Source: a virus. Taken from it: a stretch of 39,612 nucleotides of DNA. Of the stretch, positions 1 to 9,705 are shown piece after piece. The stretch spans positions 1 through 39,612 of the IMG/VR virus record IMGVR_UViG_3300009507_000044. The stretch is one strand, 5' to 3'. Each line of letters starts with the position of its first letter. Positions within the stretch are counted from its first letter, which is position 1. A model generated the notes under the pieces. The model did no database searches. It had not been told where the DNA came from and saw nothing but the letters and a program-made list of their open reading frames with translations. The position numbers were made by a program, and so were the translations under genes.

Positions 1-1
1 T

Positions 2-1621
2 CCTATACAAATTGATATAAATGATAATGTATTTACAGTTCCTGTTTCTAGTTTAATGATTAGTACAGGAGTACCTGTAGAAGATGTAGTGTATTTCTTA
101 GGACAACCAGGAATAAAAAAAGCTATTGAGTTTGCACAGCTAAACGATTACACGCCTGGCAGTCTTACAAAAGCGGTTAACAAAATTATTACAGACGAAT
201 ACAAAGGTAAAATTCAGAAAAAAGGTAAATCACAAACTATGAGTTCTGAGGCTCTTAGAGATCTTAGTGGTGATAATGCAGCAGACCAAATAAAATACCT
301 AAATAACTTTAATAAATACTTTTTAGCAGGTAGAAATCTAACAAGTATATATAAAGTAATTACTCCTGACAACTTAGATAATGTAAATGAGATGTCAGCT
401 ATTGTAGCTTGGATAGATACTGAAAAGAGATACTTAAAAAGTGAAATGCCTTTAATAAGCGGAGCAGAAGATTTTACTAAAGGCGATACATACCCTATAG
501 CTGTAGCATACCGTGGCATATTTGATACATTGCTAGAAGGAGCTAAAGGAGTAGGATTTATAAATAATTCTGCAGCTTTTAATGGATTTAAAGATCTGTT
601 TAAAAACGGACTAAACAAATTTAGTTTGAGTTCAGAGCAACATAAATTTATAGATAGAGCTTTATTTTTAAAGCTTATGTCTATGGAAGGTAGTCCATTT
701 TCTGATGGAATGTCTAAAGTAGATCAAATGTACACAGATCCTAATAATAATATATCTACAAGGTTGTTAGAAGTGCAAAAAAATTATCCTAAACTATCTG
801 ATACATCTTTTGTACAAGCATTAGAGCCGGGGATAAATAATAACACAAAAGACACAAAAGTATACACTATAAAATTTGATAACTCTTTCCAGTTGTCTGC
901 GCATGATAAAAACGTTATGAGTTCTGAGTTATTAAAAATGCTACAAACTCCTGAAAAATATGCAAATAATCCTGAAAGCGCTAAAGATAAAAAAGTAGTT
1001 AGAGACTTTGCAAAATCACTTATATACAATCAACTAATGACTACAGGATTTAAACCTGGAGGCTATGCTGATATGATACCTACAGAAGTATTTACAACAC
1101 GTCTTTTGTTTGAAGACAAATCTGGTGTAACTCCTGTTGAGTATTTTTCTAATACATCTAAGCAATTAGAGTACAATAAAGATGTGTTTAATGAAGACTT
1201 TTTACACGATTTTGTAGCAAATTATGGACTATCTAAACCGGGCGGAACACCTTTGCTTCCTACTGTTAGATATAAAGGAGTAATAAAAAAACCTAATACT
1301 AAAGGAGAAGTGCTACTTGGCAAAGATCCTAAGATTTATGATGATACTTTGGGATATACTAAGTATTTTGTAACTTTCCCACCTGGAGGGTCTCCTAAAA
1401 TATTTACTAATGTAAGCGAAGGGCTTTACATAGAAATGCAACTTCATGGTGATGGGCCTGTACATGAGTTAGGTGTACCTTCTACAGAAAGTATGATAAA
1501 TACAACTAAAAGTGCTGTAATGCCTGGGCCAAACGTTCAGTATGCAAAGCCACTAGAAGATCAAGCAGCTGACGATGCTAACAACAGTCAGGAACAACCT
1601 CAAAAAGTATGTAAAATATAA
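2..1621 (+). CDS. C-terminal part of a large phage protein, probably virion-associated (5' end outside window)
   Basis: The reading frame is open from base 2 with no stop upstream of the first ATG at 56, so this is the end of a longer gene and the ATG at 56 is probably internal. About 539 residues are visible. They are mostly helical and polar, with no motif I recognise. The C terminus is Gln/Asp/Asn-rich and ends in VCKI. The stop overlaps the start of the next giant gene (TAATG), which suggests translational coupling. In crAss-like and related podoviruses the giant proteins encoded side by side are virion or co-injected proteins, including a virion RNA polymerase. I see no polymerase motif in this part. 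That it is a virion protein is inferred only from context. Confidence 0.8.
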   Translation, partial: PIQIDINDNVFTVPVSSLMISTGVPVEDVVYFLGQPGIKKAIEFAQLNDYTPGSLTKAVNKIITDEYKGKIQKKGKSQTMSSEALRDLSGDNAADQIKYLNNFNKYFLAGRNLTSIYKVITPDNLDNVNEMSAIVAWIDTEKRYLKSEMPLISGAEDFTKGDTYPIAVAYRGIFDTLLEGAKGVGFINNSAAFNGFKDLFKNGLNKFSLSSEQHKFIDRALFLKLMSMEGSPFSDGMSKVDQMYTDPNNNISTRLLEVQKNYPKLSDTSFVQALEPGINNNTKDTKVYTIKFDNSFQLSAHDKNVMSSELLKMLQTPEKYANNPESAKDKKVVRDFAKSLIYNQLMTTGFKPGGYADMIPTEVFTTRLLFEDKSGVTPVEYFSNTSKQLEYNKDVFNEDFLHDFVANYGLSKPGGTPLLPTVRYKGVIKKPNTKGEVLLGKDPKIYDDTLGYTKYFVTFPPGGSPKIFTNVSEGLYIEMQLHGDGPVHELGVPSTESMINTTKSAVMPGPNVQYAKPLEDQAADDANNSQEQPQKVCKI

Positions 1622-4600
1622 TGGCTTGTAAATACTATATAGACGGAAAAGAAAGTAGACTATACACTGATTTGTACGGGTACTTTGACAATACATCTCC
1701 TGAAAGAAAATCAGTAGAAGATGTATATAAAATACTAAAAGAACATAAAATAGCTACTCGTGTTAGAGGTGAGCTATTTGTTACACAAGGCAACAGTGTG
1801 CAGCCTAAGCTTACAGAAATTAATAGAATTAATCGTAAGTATCCTAATTTAATAGATACTACGTTTATAAAAATTACGCGTGCTACATCGTTTTCTCCAA
1901 AGAATAAATTGTACAGCATGTCTATTAACGAAGAGGTTCTTAAATCTATTCCTAATGAGGGTGCTACTAATTCAGACTTAGATTATAAAAATCAATATGA
2001 GTTAGAAGAATTTATGCGAAAAGATCAAGCTAAGCTTAGCGCATTTGAACAGGATTATTTATTAGATGAGCAAGCTTTATCTGAAAACACTAGCAATCAA
2101 AGTAGAATATCTGAAATGGCCAATGAAGACATGGCTATGGCAGAAAAGAAAGCAAACCACTTAAAAGATTCTTTTGCTGCTGCAGGAATAGATGTAGAAG
2201 TTATATTTGATGAAGATTTAGATGTTTTAGGTCAAGTTGATTCTAAAGAAGACGGCAAGTCTGCAGTTATAAGACTTAATCCTAATAACATAAAAGAGGA
2301 TACAACTATACATGAGTTTGGCCACATCTACATAGATCTATTAGGAGTGTCTGACCCTACAGTAGCTTCTGCTCTTAACGAATTACGTGATACTGATTTG
2401 TATGCAAAAGTAGCGCAAGCATACCCTGATTTAAAAGGTGAAGCGCTAGACAAAGAAGTTTTAGCTACTGCTATTGGTCAAGAAGGTGCAAAAATTGTAA
2501 GAAAAAATCCTACTAGATTACAAGCATTATTAAATAGAATATATAGAGCATTTGCAAAAATGTTAAATCGTGCAGGTATTGATGCTACTCCTAACAGTGC
2601 AGCAAAGCTAGCACAAGAAATGCTATCTGGGGATCTACGTACAGCGGACATGACTAAAAAAATTAGCCCATACTCTCAACAAAGTAGAGACATGGAAAAG
2701 CTTAATACTTTAGTAGATGAAGCTAGAACTAGAGTCCGCACAGAAATAGCAGAAATAAAAAAATTACCTGAAGCAGAGCAAGAGCTTAAATTAGACAGAT
2801 TAAACAGAGTAGAAGCTACACTTGCTAATGTAAAAAAAGTTGAAGATTTTTACGCATTTGTATCAAGTGCAGCAAGCGCAATGGACACTGCAAGAGCTGA
2901 CTATGATAGAATTATGGCACTGCCTGAAAATGAAAGAGCACAGCCTAAGAATATGAATGCTATGTACGAGGTTAAAAAAACTTTAGACAGTTTTGATACT
3001 ATAAAAAATATAAGAAACCTTTTAAAAGCAAAACAAAAATCTGGTAAAGTTTTGCAACCAGACATTCCTAGATTTGACACAATACAAGAACGTACTGCAG
3101 CTATACTAGACGATGCAACTTTTTTAGAAGAGCAATTTATGGAAGACCTTGTGCCTATTATGGCAGATGTAATGTTACCTTTTCATAACAAAGAATTAGA
3201 TCCTAAAATACAAGCGCTTATAGATAATGTACAAGAACATAAACGTCTTGCATTTAACTCTAAAGAACTTAAAAGAGATTCACAATACATAGCTCTTAAA
3301 AAAAGAAGAGATAACAAAGATATTACACAAGAGCAGTTTGAAACAGCGGCGTTAAAAAGAAATGTAGAGCTTCTTAAAAATAAACAAATACTAGGTAGAG
3401 ACGACATTATTAGAGCAATGCGTAACGCACACAAAGATAAATCTGCTGCGTCGTACTTGTTTGACCCTATTATGTATTCTAGTGAACCTTTAATACAAAT
3501 GTTTGCTAAGTCTGTAAAAGCTGCAGAGTTTAGAAAGAATGACATGACTCTTGAATTTAAATATGACCTTAAGCAAGAATACGATAAGTTTGCAGAAGGA
3601 ATGGACGAGTCAGATGTAGCGGCATTAAACGAGGACTTGCTGGAAGAGGTAGAAATGGATCAATTTAATTTTGAAACAAAAGAAAAAAGTGCAATAAAAA
3701 CTTTAAGTCTTACTCAACCTCTTCTTATAAATAAATACAATGAGAATCAAAAACAAATGTATGTTGAGTTAGGTAAAAAGTATAATAAACCTGCTCGTAA
3801 AGATTACAAAACTGATCAAGAACTTATTGCCGCAAAAAGAGAATGGAATAACAGTAACAGCAAAAGAAAGTACGACGCTGAAGTAAATGTTTGGCTACAG
3901 AAAAACACAGAGCCTATAGACGGGTGGAAAGATAAAATGTCTGAAATAAATAAACAATTATTTAAGGCTAAAAAATTAAAAATAGAAGCACAGCAAGCAG
4001 GGAAAGCAGAAGCTGCATCAATGCAAGATGTTAAGCTACAAAAACTTACAAAAAAATTAAGTTTTAATGTAATAACAGTTAATGGTAAAACTGTGCCTAG
4101 AGGAGAGTGGATTAGACCTAAGAAATCTGAGTATTCTAATCCTAAATATGAAGCAATACAAGCTGATCCTAAAAAGAAACGTTACTATGATTTCATGTTA
4201 AAAGAATTCCAGGCTGGTCAAAAAATGGTTGGGATAAACCGGTTTTCTAAAAACACTTGGGATGACTTTTCTTACATAATGCCTAGTATTAGAAAGCAAG
4301 AGTTTGATCGTGCTAGAGAGCAAGGCCTTATTAGCAGTACAAAAGATATGTTAAAAGAAGGGTTTTCTACACAAAGTACAGATACCCAATTTGGTTTATA
4401 TAATGAGAAGAGTGGAGAACTTAAAAAGTCAGTGCCTGTATATTACACAGGACTAGAAGGGTCTAAAAACGTATCTAGAGATATTGCTAGTAGTATATAC
4501 GGGTTTAGACATATGGCCCATAACTTTGTTGCTAAGTCTGATATAGTTGGACAGGTTATGTTGTTTAGAGATATTGTAAAAAACAGAGATACTATAAAAG

Positions 4601-6078
4601 TAGATGCTGCAGGTGTAGAGTATGTAAACAATATTGCAAAACAAATAGGCATAAAAATGCCAGTAAAAGAACCAGGTGATTCTTATACATACAAACATGT
4701 TGATGAGTTTATTGATATGATTATGTTTGGACAAAGCGAGTTTAAAGCTGATTTTAATATTGGAAATAAAAACTATTCTGCAAATAAAATAGCAGGTACG
4801 TTAAACTCTTACATGGCTCTTAATACTTTATCATTTAACTTCTTGCAAGGGGCCAATCAAGTAATACTTGATAACATGTCTATGGTAAATGAAGCAATTG
4901 CAGGTGAGTTTGATACTACAAAAGATATAGCATGGGCTAAAGCAGAGTACTGGAAAAATGGTGCAGCTATTTCTGATATAGGTAAGTTTGCTCCTGAAAG
5001 CAAAATGGGGAAAGCTTTAGAATTCTTTGATGGCATGACAGAGTTTACAGATACTGAAGGTAATAAGATTGTTGGAGGTAAAGCTCGTAAAGCTCTTAGC
5101 AAAGACAATTTAATGTTTGTACAGCAAGGTGCAGAACATGAACTGTCTGCTACAAGAATGTTAGCCCTTATGAAAAACTTAGAAGGGAAATTAAAAGATG
5201 CTGACGGTAACGTAATAATGAATGAAGAAGGCAGTCCTGCAAATTTATGGGACATGCTTATAGTAGATAAAAAAGGTAAAATGTCTGTAGACCCTAAAGT
5301 TAAAAACTTTAAAAAAGCAGATTTTATAAATCTTTTACAAGGGCTATCTAGAAGAACTAACCAAACAAAAGGTAATTTTGATAGATCTTTACTTAACAGA
5401 AGATGGTACGGTAAGTTAGCTATGTTGTTCCGTAACTGGATGATTCCTGGCATTCGTAGAAGATACGGACATGGAGGATTTACAGGTTCTACATTGCAAG
5501 TAGATGAAGAGCTTGGAGCAGTTACACAGGGTATGTATATATCTTTCTATAACATGCTAACAGAGTCATACCAAAAGAAACAGATTCCAATGACTACTTA
5601 CAGGACTATGACTGAGATGGAGAAACGTAATGTTAAACGTACTCTAGTAGAATTGTCTAGTTTAGTAGCATCTTTTGCAATAATAGCTGCTTTATCAAGT
5701 ATAGATGATGATGAAGAAACTTATGTTACTAATTTTATGTTGTATCAAGCAAAAAGATATAAGATGGAAATGCTACAATGGACTCCTCTTGTAGGAACTA
5801 AAGAAGCATTTAGAATTCTTAAGTCTCCAACAGCTACAGCTCGTCCTGTAGAACAAGGAATAGCTTTAATAGAACAAGTAATGTTTAGAGAACTCCCTCA
5901 TTTAGTAGGTATACCTGTAAATGAAAATAAAATATACTATCAACGTAAAAGCGGTAGATATAATAAAGGAGATAGAAAAATAAGAAAGAAACTTAATGAT
6001 TTAATCCCCGTGATAAGAGGTTTGCAAAAATCTCAAACTCCAGAAGAAGCAGCCAAATGGTTTGGAACTTTAGAGTAG
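1621..6078 (+). CDS. giant phage protein with N-terminal zincin metallopeptidase motif (1485 aa)
   Basis: This 1485-residue protein starts at the ATG overlapping the preceding stop. An HEFGH motif at residues 231-235, preceded by a hydrophobic strand ending DTTI, fits the HEXXH zinc site of zincin-like metallopeptidases. A possible third ligand lies further downstream but is not clear. Residues 340-1000 are long, charged and predicted helical, rich in Lys, Glu and Gln. Near residues 1342-1361 there is a hydrophobic stretch (LVELSSLVASFAIIAALSSI), followed by an acidic patch and a basic C-terminal part. Large proteins of this kind next to other giant genes are usually packaged in the virion and enter the cell with the DNA. 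A protease domain plus a late hydrophobic helix fits an internal virion or ejection protein. The zincin call rests on one motif; the ejection role is inference. Confidence 0.8.
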   Translation: MACKYYIDGKESRLYTDLYGYFDNTSPERKSVEDVYKILKEHKIATRVRGELFVTQGNSVQPKLTEINRINRKYPNLIDTTFIKITRATSFSPKNKLYSMSINEEVLKSIPNEGATNSDLDYKNQYELEEFMRKDQAKLSAFEQDYLLDEQALSENTSNQSRISEMANEDMAMAEKKANHLKDSFAAAGIDVEVIFDEDLDVLGQVDSKEDGKSAVIRLNPNNIKEDTTIHEFGHIYIDLLGVSDPTVASALNELRDTDLYAKVAQAYPDLKGEALDKEVLATAIGQEGAKIVRKNPTRLQALLNRIYRAFAKMLNRAGIDATPNSAAKLAQEMLSGDLRTADMTKKISPYSQQSRDMEKLNTLVDEARTRVRTEIAEIKKLPEAEQELKLDRLNRVEATLANVKKVEDFYAFVSSAASAMDTARADYDRIMALPENERAQPKNMNAMYEVKKTLDSFDTIKNIRNLLKAKQKSGKVLQPDIPRFDTIQERTAAILDDATFLEEQFMEDLVPIMADVMLPFHNKELDPKIQALIDNVQEHKRLAFNSKELKRDSQYIALKKRRDNKDITQEQFETAALKRNVELLKNKQILGRDDIIRAMRNAHKDKSAASYLFDPIMYSSEPLIQMFAKSVKAAEFRKNDMTLEFKYDLKQEYDKFAEGMDESDVAALNEDLLEEVEMDQFNFETKEKSAIKTLSLTQPLLINKYNENQKQMYVELGKKYNKPARKDYKTDQELIAAKREWNNSNSKRKYDAEVNVWLQKNTEPIDGWKDKMSEINKQLFKAKKLKIEAQQAGKAEAASMQDVKLQKLTKKLSFNVITVNGKTVPRGEWIRPKKSEYSNPKYEAIQADPKKKRYYDFMLKEFQAGQKMVGINRFSKNTWDDFSYIMPSIRKQEFDRAREQGLISSTKDMLKEGFSTQSTDTQFGLYNEKSGELKKSVPVYYTGLEGSKNVSRDIASSIYGFRHMAHNFVAKSDIVGQVMLFRDIVKNRDTIKVDAAGVEYVNNIAKQIGIKMPVKEPGDSYTYKHVDEFIDMIMFGQSEFKADFNIGNKNYSANKIAGTLNSYMALNTLSFNFLQGANQVILDNMSMVNEAIAGEFDTTKDIAWAKAEYWKNGAAISDIGKFAPESKMGKALEFFDGMTEFTDTEGNKIVGGKARKALSKDNLMFVQQGAEHELSATRMLALMKNLEGKLKDADGNVIMNEEGSPANLWDMLIVDKKGKMSVDPKVKNFKKADFINLLQGLSRRTNQTKGNFDRSLLNRRWYGKLAMLFRNWMIPGIRRRYGHGGFTGSTLQVDEELGAVTQGMYISFYNMLTESYQKKQIPMTTYRTMTEMEKRNVKRTLVELSSLVASFAIIAALSSIDDDEETYVTNFMLYQAKRYKMEMLQWTPLVGTKEAFRILKSPTATARPVEQGIALIEQVMFRELPHLVGIPVNENKIYYQRKSGRYNKGDRKIRKKLNDLIPVIRGLQKSQTPEEAAKWFGTLE

Positions 6079-6082
6079 CAAT

Positions 6083-6109
6083 AAAAAGGGGACGTCAGTC
6101 CCTTTTTTT
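6083..6109. terminator. bidirectional intrinsic terminator between convergent genes
   Basis: GGGAC (6089-6093) pairs with GTCCC (6098-6102) around a GTCA loop. The stem is extended by the A run 6083-6087 pairing with the T run 6104-6109, so a U tract follows the hairpin on either strand. It lies just after the plus-strand stop at 6078 and covers the stop codon of the minus-strand gene ending at 6095. It therefore ends both converging transcripts. Confidence 0.9.
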
Positions 6110-6850
6110 ATTAATATAAACATATGGATTAAAGATTTCTTCCTCTAGATTTATTATGCTATGTAACTCTGCAGCAACAGGTAATTTAACATTTAGTTGC
6201 TCCTCTAGTCTAAGTCTTCTGTTTTCTGATTTAAAAAGTATTTGCGCTAAGTCTCCTTGTAAGTTAAAGTTATGAAATTCTAATATCTTAGTTTTGTATG
6301 TTATGTCTAGCTCAGAGTATTTACCTTCTTTAAATTTTTTAAAATTCTGTATGTGGTCTTTAGGTATTCTAAAAACAAATACTACATATTCTGGGGAAGG
6401 ATCGTACGATTCTACAAATGTGCTAAACTGCGAAAGAGCTTGCTCAAATTTTAAAAACGTAGAATCTCCACAAAATCTGTAAAGTAAAACAATATGGTCT
6501 TTATGTTTTTTAGTACCTATAAAACAATTAATAAATAGCTCTTCAAACATAAATAGTCTTCTTTCACCTCCAAGCATTGGAAATACAAATAAAGAAGATT
6601 TATTTAAAGCTGCTGAAGAAACTTCGTAAGTTATTGTAGATCCTACAACTTTAGATTGTATGCTATTTACTTTGTAGTTTCTTTTCTTTACTGGAAAGAT
6701 TTGGCCTATATCTATAGAAAAAGTATCTGTAACTAAAGATATTATTTCTCCTAAAATAGTTATAGGCTTTATCTTACCGGTATTTCCAGAAATAACAAAA
6801 GTTCTAGGATTTTTAATTGATGTAATTAAATGTTTGTGTTTAACTTTCAT
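6095..6850 (-). CDS. conserved-looking phage protein of unknown function (251 aa)
   Basis: I do not recognise this family. The 251-residue protein is basic at both ends. Its centre has a run of alternating hydrophobic strands and helices (LLYRFCGD, then EYVVFVFRIP about 40 residues later), so it is probably a compact alpha/beta fold. No signal peptide or membrane segment is visible. Its start overlaps the end of the upstream 5'-3' exonuclease gene by 11 bases, so the two are probably translated together, which hints at a DNA-metabolism role. It is the last gene of the leftward block, and its stop codon lies inside the bidirectional terminator. Confidence 0.85.
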   Translation of the reverse strand: MKVKHKHLITSIKNPRTFVISGNTGKIKPITILGEIISLVTDTFSIDIGQIFPVKKRNYKVNSIQSKVVGSTITYEVSSAALNKSSLFVFPMLGGERRLFMFEELFINCFIGTKKHKDHIVLLYRFCGDSTFLKFEQALSQFSTFVESYDPSPEYVVFVFRIPKDHIQNFKKFKEGKYSELDITYKTKILEFHNFNLQGDLAQILFKSENRRLRLEEQLNVKLPVAAELHSIINLEEEIFNPYVYINKKRD

Positions 6851-7595
6851 GAAAGACAGAGTTAGAGTTATACAATACTAGCTCTGGTAAAGAAGATCCT
6901 GTGTATTTAAGCACCTCTTCAGGAGTTCTAAGCATGTATACAAGGTTAAATGTTTCTGTAAATTTGCAGATACCATCTTTAATTCCAAACTTTTCTATGT
7001 AAATCCTTAAAACTTCTTGATAATATTGAACAGTTTTTGTTTCTCTTATTATCTTTTCTGAGGTTTTAATACCCATTCCTGGAATTCCTGGTATACCATC
7101 TGTTGAATCTCCCATAAGAGTTTGCATCCACAAAAACTTATTAGCATCTTCATTAGAAGTATTTATCCATTCCATTTTTTGAAAATTAAAATGCCTTCCA
7201 GGCACTTGCTTAAGCACATCTTTATCTGGACTACATATTACATATGACTGACTTTTATTCTCTGCTATAACTGTAGAGTATATACTCACACAATCATCAG
7301 CTTCAAGTCTAGGTACATGTGTAAAGTTATGCGGAGCTTGTTGTAAGTATTCTTTAAGCGCATAAAATATAGGTGGTTTAGAACTAAGCTTTCTATTGTA
7401 TTTATAAGGCTTAGTCTTAGCTATATTGTACCTAAAACATTTACCAATTGTCAAAAATCCTGCGTATTTATGAGCACCTGTTTCGTTAAGAATTGTTCTA
7501 ATTCTATTATCTATCCCCTCAATCGCCTCTTCTAGGGTATCTTTACCCATTTCGTAATACAGAAGGCTGTCTGCGTCTATTAGTGCTACTTTCAT
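6840..7595 (-). CDS. 5'-3' exonuclease / flap endonuclease (PIN and H3TH domains)
   Basis: This 251-residue protein has the acidic residues of the FEN/5'-3' exonuclease family: D7 and D9 in VALIDAD near the N terminus, E98, D100 and D101 in LEADD, D124 and D126 in SPDKD, and D163 and D166 in GDSTDGIPGIPGMG. The last motif also begins the helix-three-turn-helix DNA-binding region. The length matches phage enzymes of the T5 D15, T4 RNase H and T7 gp6 type. It would remove RNA primers and 5' flaps and may degrade host DNA. Here it is separate from the family A polymerase, which lacks this domain. It sits behind the rIIB terminator with its own start, and overlaps the next gene. Confidence 0.92.
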   Translation of the reverse strand: MKVALIDADSLLYYEMGKDTLEEAIEGIDNRIRTILNETGAHKYAGFLTIGKCFRYNIAKTKPYKYNRKLSSKPPIFYALKEYLQQAPHNFTHVPRLEADDCVSIYSTVIAENKSQSYVICSPDKDVLKQVPGRHFNFQKMEWINTSNEDANKFLWMQTLMGDSTDGIPGIPGMGIKTSEKIIRETKTVQYYQEVLRIYIEKFGIKDGICKFTETFNLVYMLRTPEEVLKYTGSSLPELVLYNSNSVFHES

Positions 7596-7600
7596 AATGA

Positions 7601-7627
7601 AAAAATTATAGGGGCACTAAGGCCCCT
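7601..7627 (-). terminator. intrinsic terminator after rIIB-like gene
   Basis: On the minus strand AGGGGC, a CTTAGT loop and GCCCCT form a 6-bp GC-rich hairpin, followed by ATAATTTTTT. It lies directly after the stop of the rIIB-like gene (7634) and before the start of the exonuclease gene (7595). It therefore ends the long operon or attenuates read-through into the last two genes. Confidence 0.85.
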
Positions 7628-7633
7628 TAATTA

Positions 7634-8794
7634 TTATATAGCGTTAAGCTCTGCAACATCTTTGTCGCAAGATTCTTTACACTCTGAATACTCTGTTACT
7701 GCTTCATCTCGCATGTCTGCCCACTGCTCATCAGTCATAGCTGCATAAGTAGAGCTATGGTAGATTGAGCCGTTAACACCTGATAAAGAAGAGTGAACAA
7801 AATATTCTAAGCATCTAATAGCACCGTCTTGATCATCAGGCACAGCACCAACATGCATTGGGTCTACAAAGATATTGTGAATTTCACCACTGTAGAAAGA
7901 GATGTATTTAAGACCACCGAAGTGTAAACCTTTAACACAAGACTGGTTATCATTTGTATTTACATGGCTCCAATTAGGAAGTCTGTGTCTACAACCAACT
8001 TTAATAAAATGTTGAGGGTTATCATAACCATTAATACCTTCACAATAAAATGCATCACCGCCTGACCCCATAATCGCAGGCTCAAACAATCTTTCTTCTA
8101 CTGTTTCTGGTAATCCATTGCCGTCTATTTCTCCTGTGTCAGGATTAAATGTGCGTTTGTAACGATCAACTTGTTCACCAGTCTCTCTGTCAAACTTATG
8201 CATAACTTCTTTAGATACTTTGTAACCATTAAGAAGTCCCTCTGTGGTAATCTTCATTTGATACATAGTAGCTCTACGTTCTGCAATCTCTTCACTAAGA
8301 CCTTGCTCTTCCATTAACTCTTCTTTTAGTTTAGGATGCACATATTGCAGGTTAACAAAGTTAAAGAAACGATTAGAAAAATCTGAATCTATACCTTTCT
8401 TTCTAAGGATAGGGTTACGCAACCATCTAGTCCACATTTTTATAAGAGGAATCCACGACACTTCTTTATCCATAGACTCAAAGATTCTATCTACAAGAGG
8501 TTGAGGCATTGGATAGCTAGAAACTACACCGTTACTCTTAAGAAAGAACTGGCCTGTAGCCTTGTTCACGTGAATGTATTCACATTCTGTCTCAATTGTT
8601 TTTGTGTAGTCCTCTACAGCTAATAAAGCAAAATCAGAGAGTATTTCCTTATACTCTTCCATACTTACTACATCATCTGCCGCATCTTTAAGGGTTAGCA
8701 TGTCAGCGTACAGCTCTTTGCTGTATGTCACAGAGAAATTTTTGTCTCCGTATGATCCTGAAATCACGTCTTCAATTACGTTTAGTGTAATCAT
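7634..8794 (-). CDS. rIIB: rIIB-like protein
   Basis: This 386-residue protein matches the layout of T4 rIIB-like proteins. Near residues 83-130 there is a short hydrophobic segment followed by a helical part ending in WIPLIKMWTRWLRNP, which resembles the family block of a helix ending in an aromatic, Leu-Arg, Asn-Pro pattern. C286 begins SCVKGLHFGGLKYISF, the characteristic Cys-x-x-Gly-Leu-His block. The C terminus is acidic and Cys-containing. In T4, rIIA and rIIB protect against lambda RexAB exclusion and influence lysis, and their exact biochemistry is unknown. The rIIA-like gene lies upstream in the same leftward operon, with one SPL-like gene between them. No ATPase motif is expected or seen. 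Confidence 0.75.
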   Translation of the reverse strand: MITLNVIEDVISGSYGDKNFSVTYSKELYADMLTLKDAADDVVSMEEYKEILSDFALLAVEDYTKTIETECEYIHVNKATGQFFLKSNGVVSSYPMPQPLVDRIFESMDKEVSWIPLIKMWTRWLRNPILRKKGIDSDFSNRFFNFVNLQYVHPKLKEELMEEQGLSEEIAERRATMYQMKITTEGLLNGYKVSKEVMHKFDRETGEQVDRYKRTFNPDTGEIDGNGLPETVEERLFEPAIMGSGGDAFYCEGINGYDNPQHFIKVGCRHRLPNWSHVNTNDNQSCVKGLHFGGLKYISFYSGEIHNIFVDPMHVGAVPDDQDGAIRCLEYFVHSSLSGVNGSIYHSSTYAAMTDEQWADMRDEAVTEYSECKESCDKDVAELNAI

Positions 8795-8850
8795 AATTTA
8801 ATTGTTTATTTGGGTTACTAATTTACTACTTTTTAATGAATAATACAAGT

Positions 8851-9705
8851 TTAAAACATGTATCTTATTGTATTCCAAGGTATTATCTCATCATGCATTA
8901 TCTGAAATCCTTTCATAAATGCACTTTTAAGATGTCTGTTATACCTTATGTTTCTGCCTCCGTACTGAGAGATTTTAGGCTCTTGTATACTTGGCTTCCA
9001 TAAATCTACCTCTGTGTGAGGATGATTCTCTAAATTAGCTTTGTGTTTATTCTCATTATGTGTTAAGAATATTACCTCTGCTAAAACCTGCTTTTTGTAA
9101 TCTACATAGTCATTTAACATTTGAAACAAATATTTGTACTCTTCTAGCCAGCCGTCATATATAATAACTGGGCTAAAGTTTACATGAACATCATAGCCTG
9201 CATCTATAAATGCATCAATAGCTTTAATTCTATCAATAATTTTAGATGTATTAGGTTCATGAATATCCGATCTACTTTGTGGCATTAAGCTAAATCTAAT
9301 ACGTATTTTACCTTCAGGGTTAAACTTAATTAGCTCAGGGTTAACATACTTAGTAGCAAAACTACCCATTGCAATAGGGTGAGTTCTAAAAAACTCAAAG
9401 ATATTTTCCCAATCATGAAACTTAGCATGCAACGCAAAATCTTCGTTGCAACTAATATCATAAGTAGTAAAAATAGGATGAGTTTGATTAGGCTTTTGCT
9501 GATGTGTAAAATAAGCATGATTGTTTACCTCAGTAAGTATATCTCCTGTATTTGTAGCTATTGTTAGGCCGTCAGGCTTATGGCGTTTCATATAACAGTA
9601 TGAACAGTTATATAAGCAGCCATAACCAAACGAAGGAGTTATAAAGTCCGTCGATCTACCTGAAGGTCTAATCAATAAAGCTTTTCTAGTAACTTTAGTT
9701 ACCAT
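8851..9705 (-). CDS. radical SAM enzyme related to spore photoproduct lyase
   Basis: This 284-residue protein carries an N-terminal CxxxCxxC iron-sulfur motif: C30, C34 and C37 in GYGCLYNCSYCYMKRH. The following sequence (a TNTGDIL block, then FTTYDISCNEDFALH and the FSLMPQ strand) resembles the SPL/photolyase-like branch of the radical SAM family. In that family the cluster cleaves S-adenosylmethionine to start radical chemistry, for example repair of the thymine spore photoproduct. The substrate here cannot be read from sequence. DNA repair or base modification is plausible but inferred. The gene overlaps the rIIA-like gene by 7 bases and precedes rIIB, so it is embedded in the rII pair. 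Confidence 0.85.
   Translation of the reverse strand: MVTKVTRKALLIRPSGRSTDFITPSFGYGCLYNCSYCYMKRHKPDGLTIATNTGDILTEVNNHAYFTHQQKPNQTHPIFTTYDISCNEDFALHAKFHDWENIFEFFRTHPIAMGSFATKYVNPELIKFNPEGKIRIRFSLMPQSRSDIHEPNTSKIIDRIKAIDAFIDAGYDVHVNFSPVIIYDGWLEEYKYLFQMLNDYVDYKKQVLAEVIFLTHNENKHKANLENHPHTEVDLWKPSIQEPKISQYGGRNIRYNRHLKSAFMKGFQIMHDEIIPWNTIRYMF

Noticed and set aside
4443-5453. Overlapping minus-strand ORFs up to 198 codons
   Set aside because: They lie opposite the giant zincin gene and show no motif or start context.
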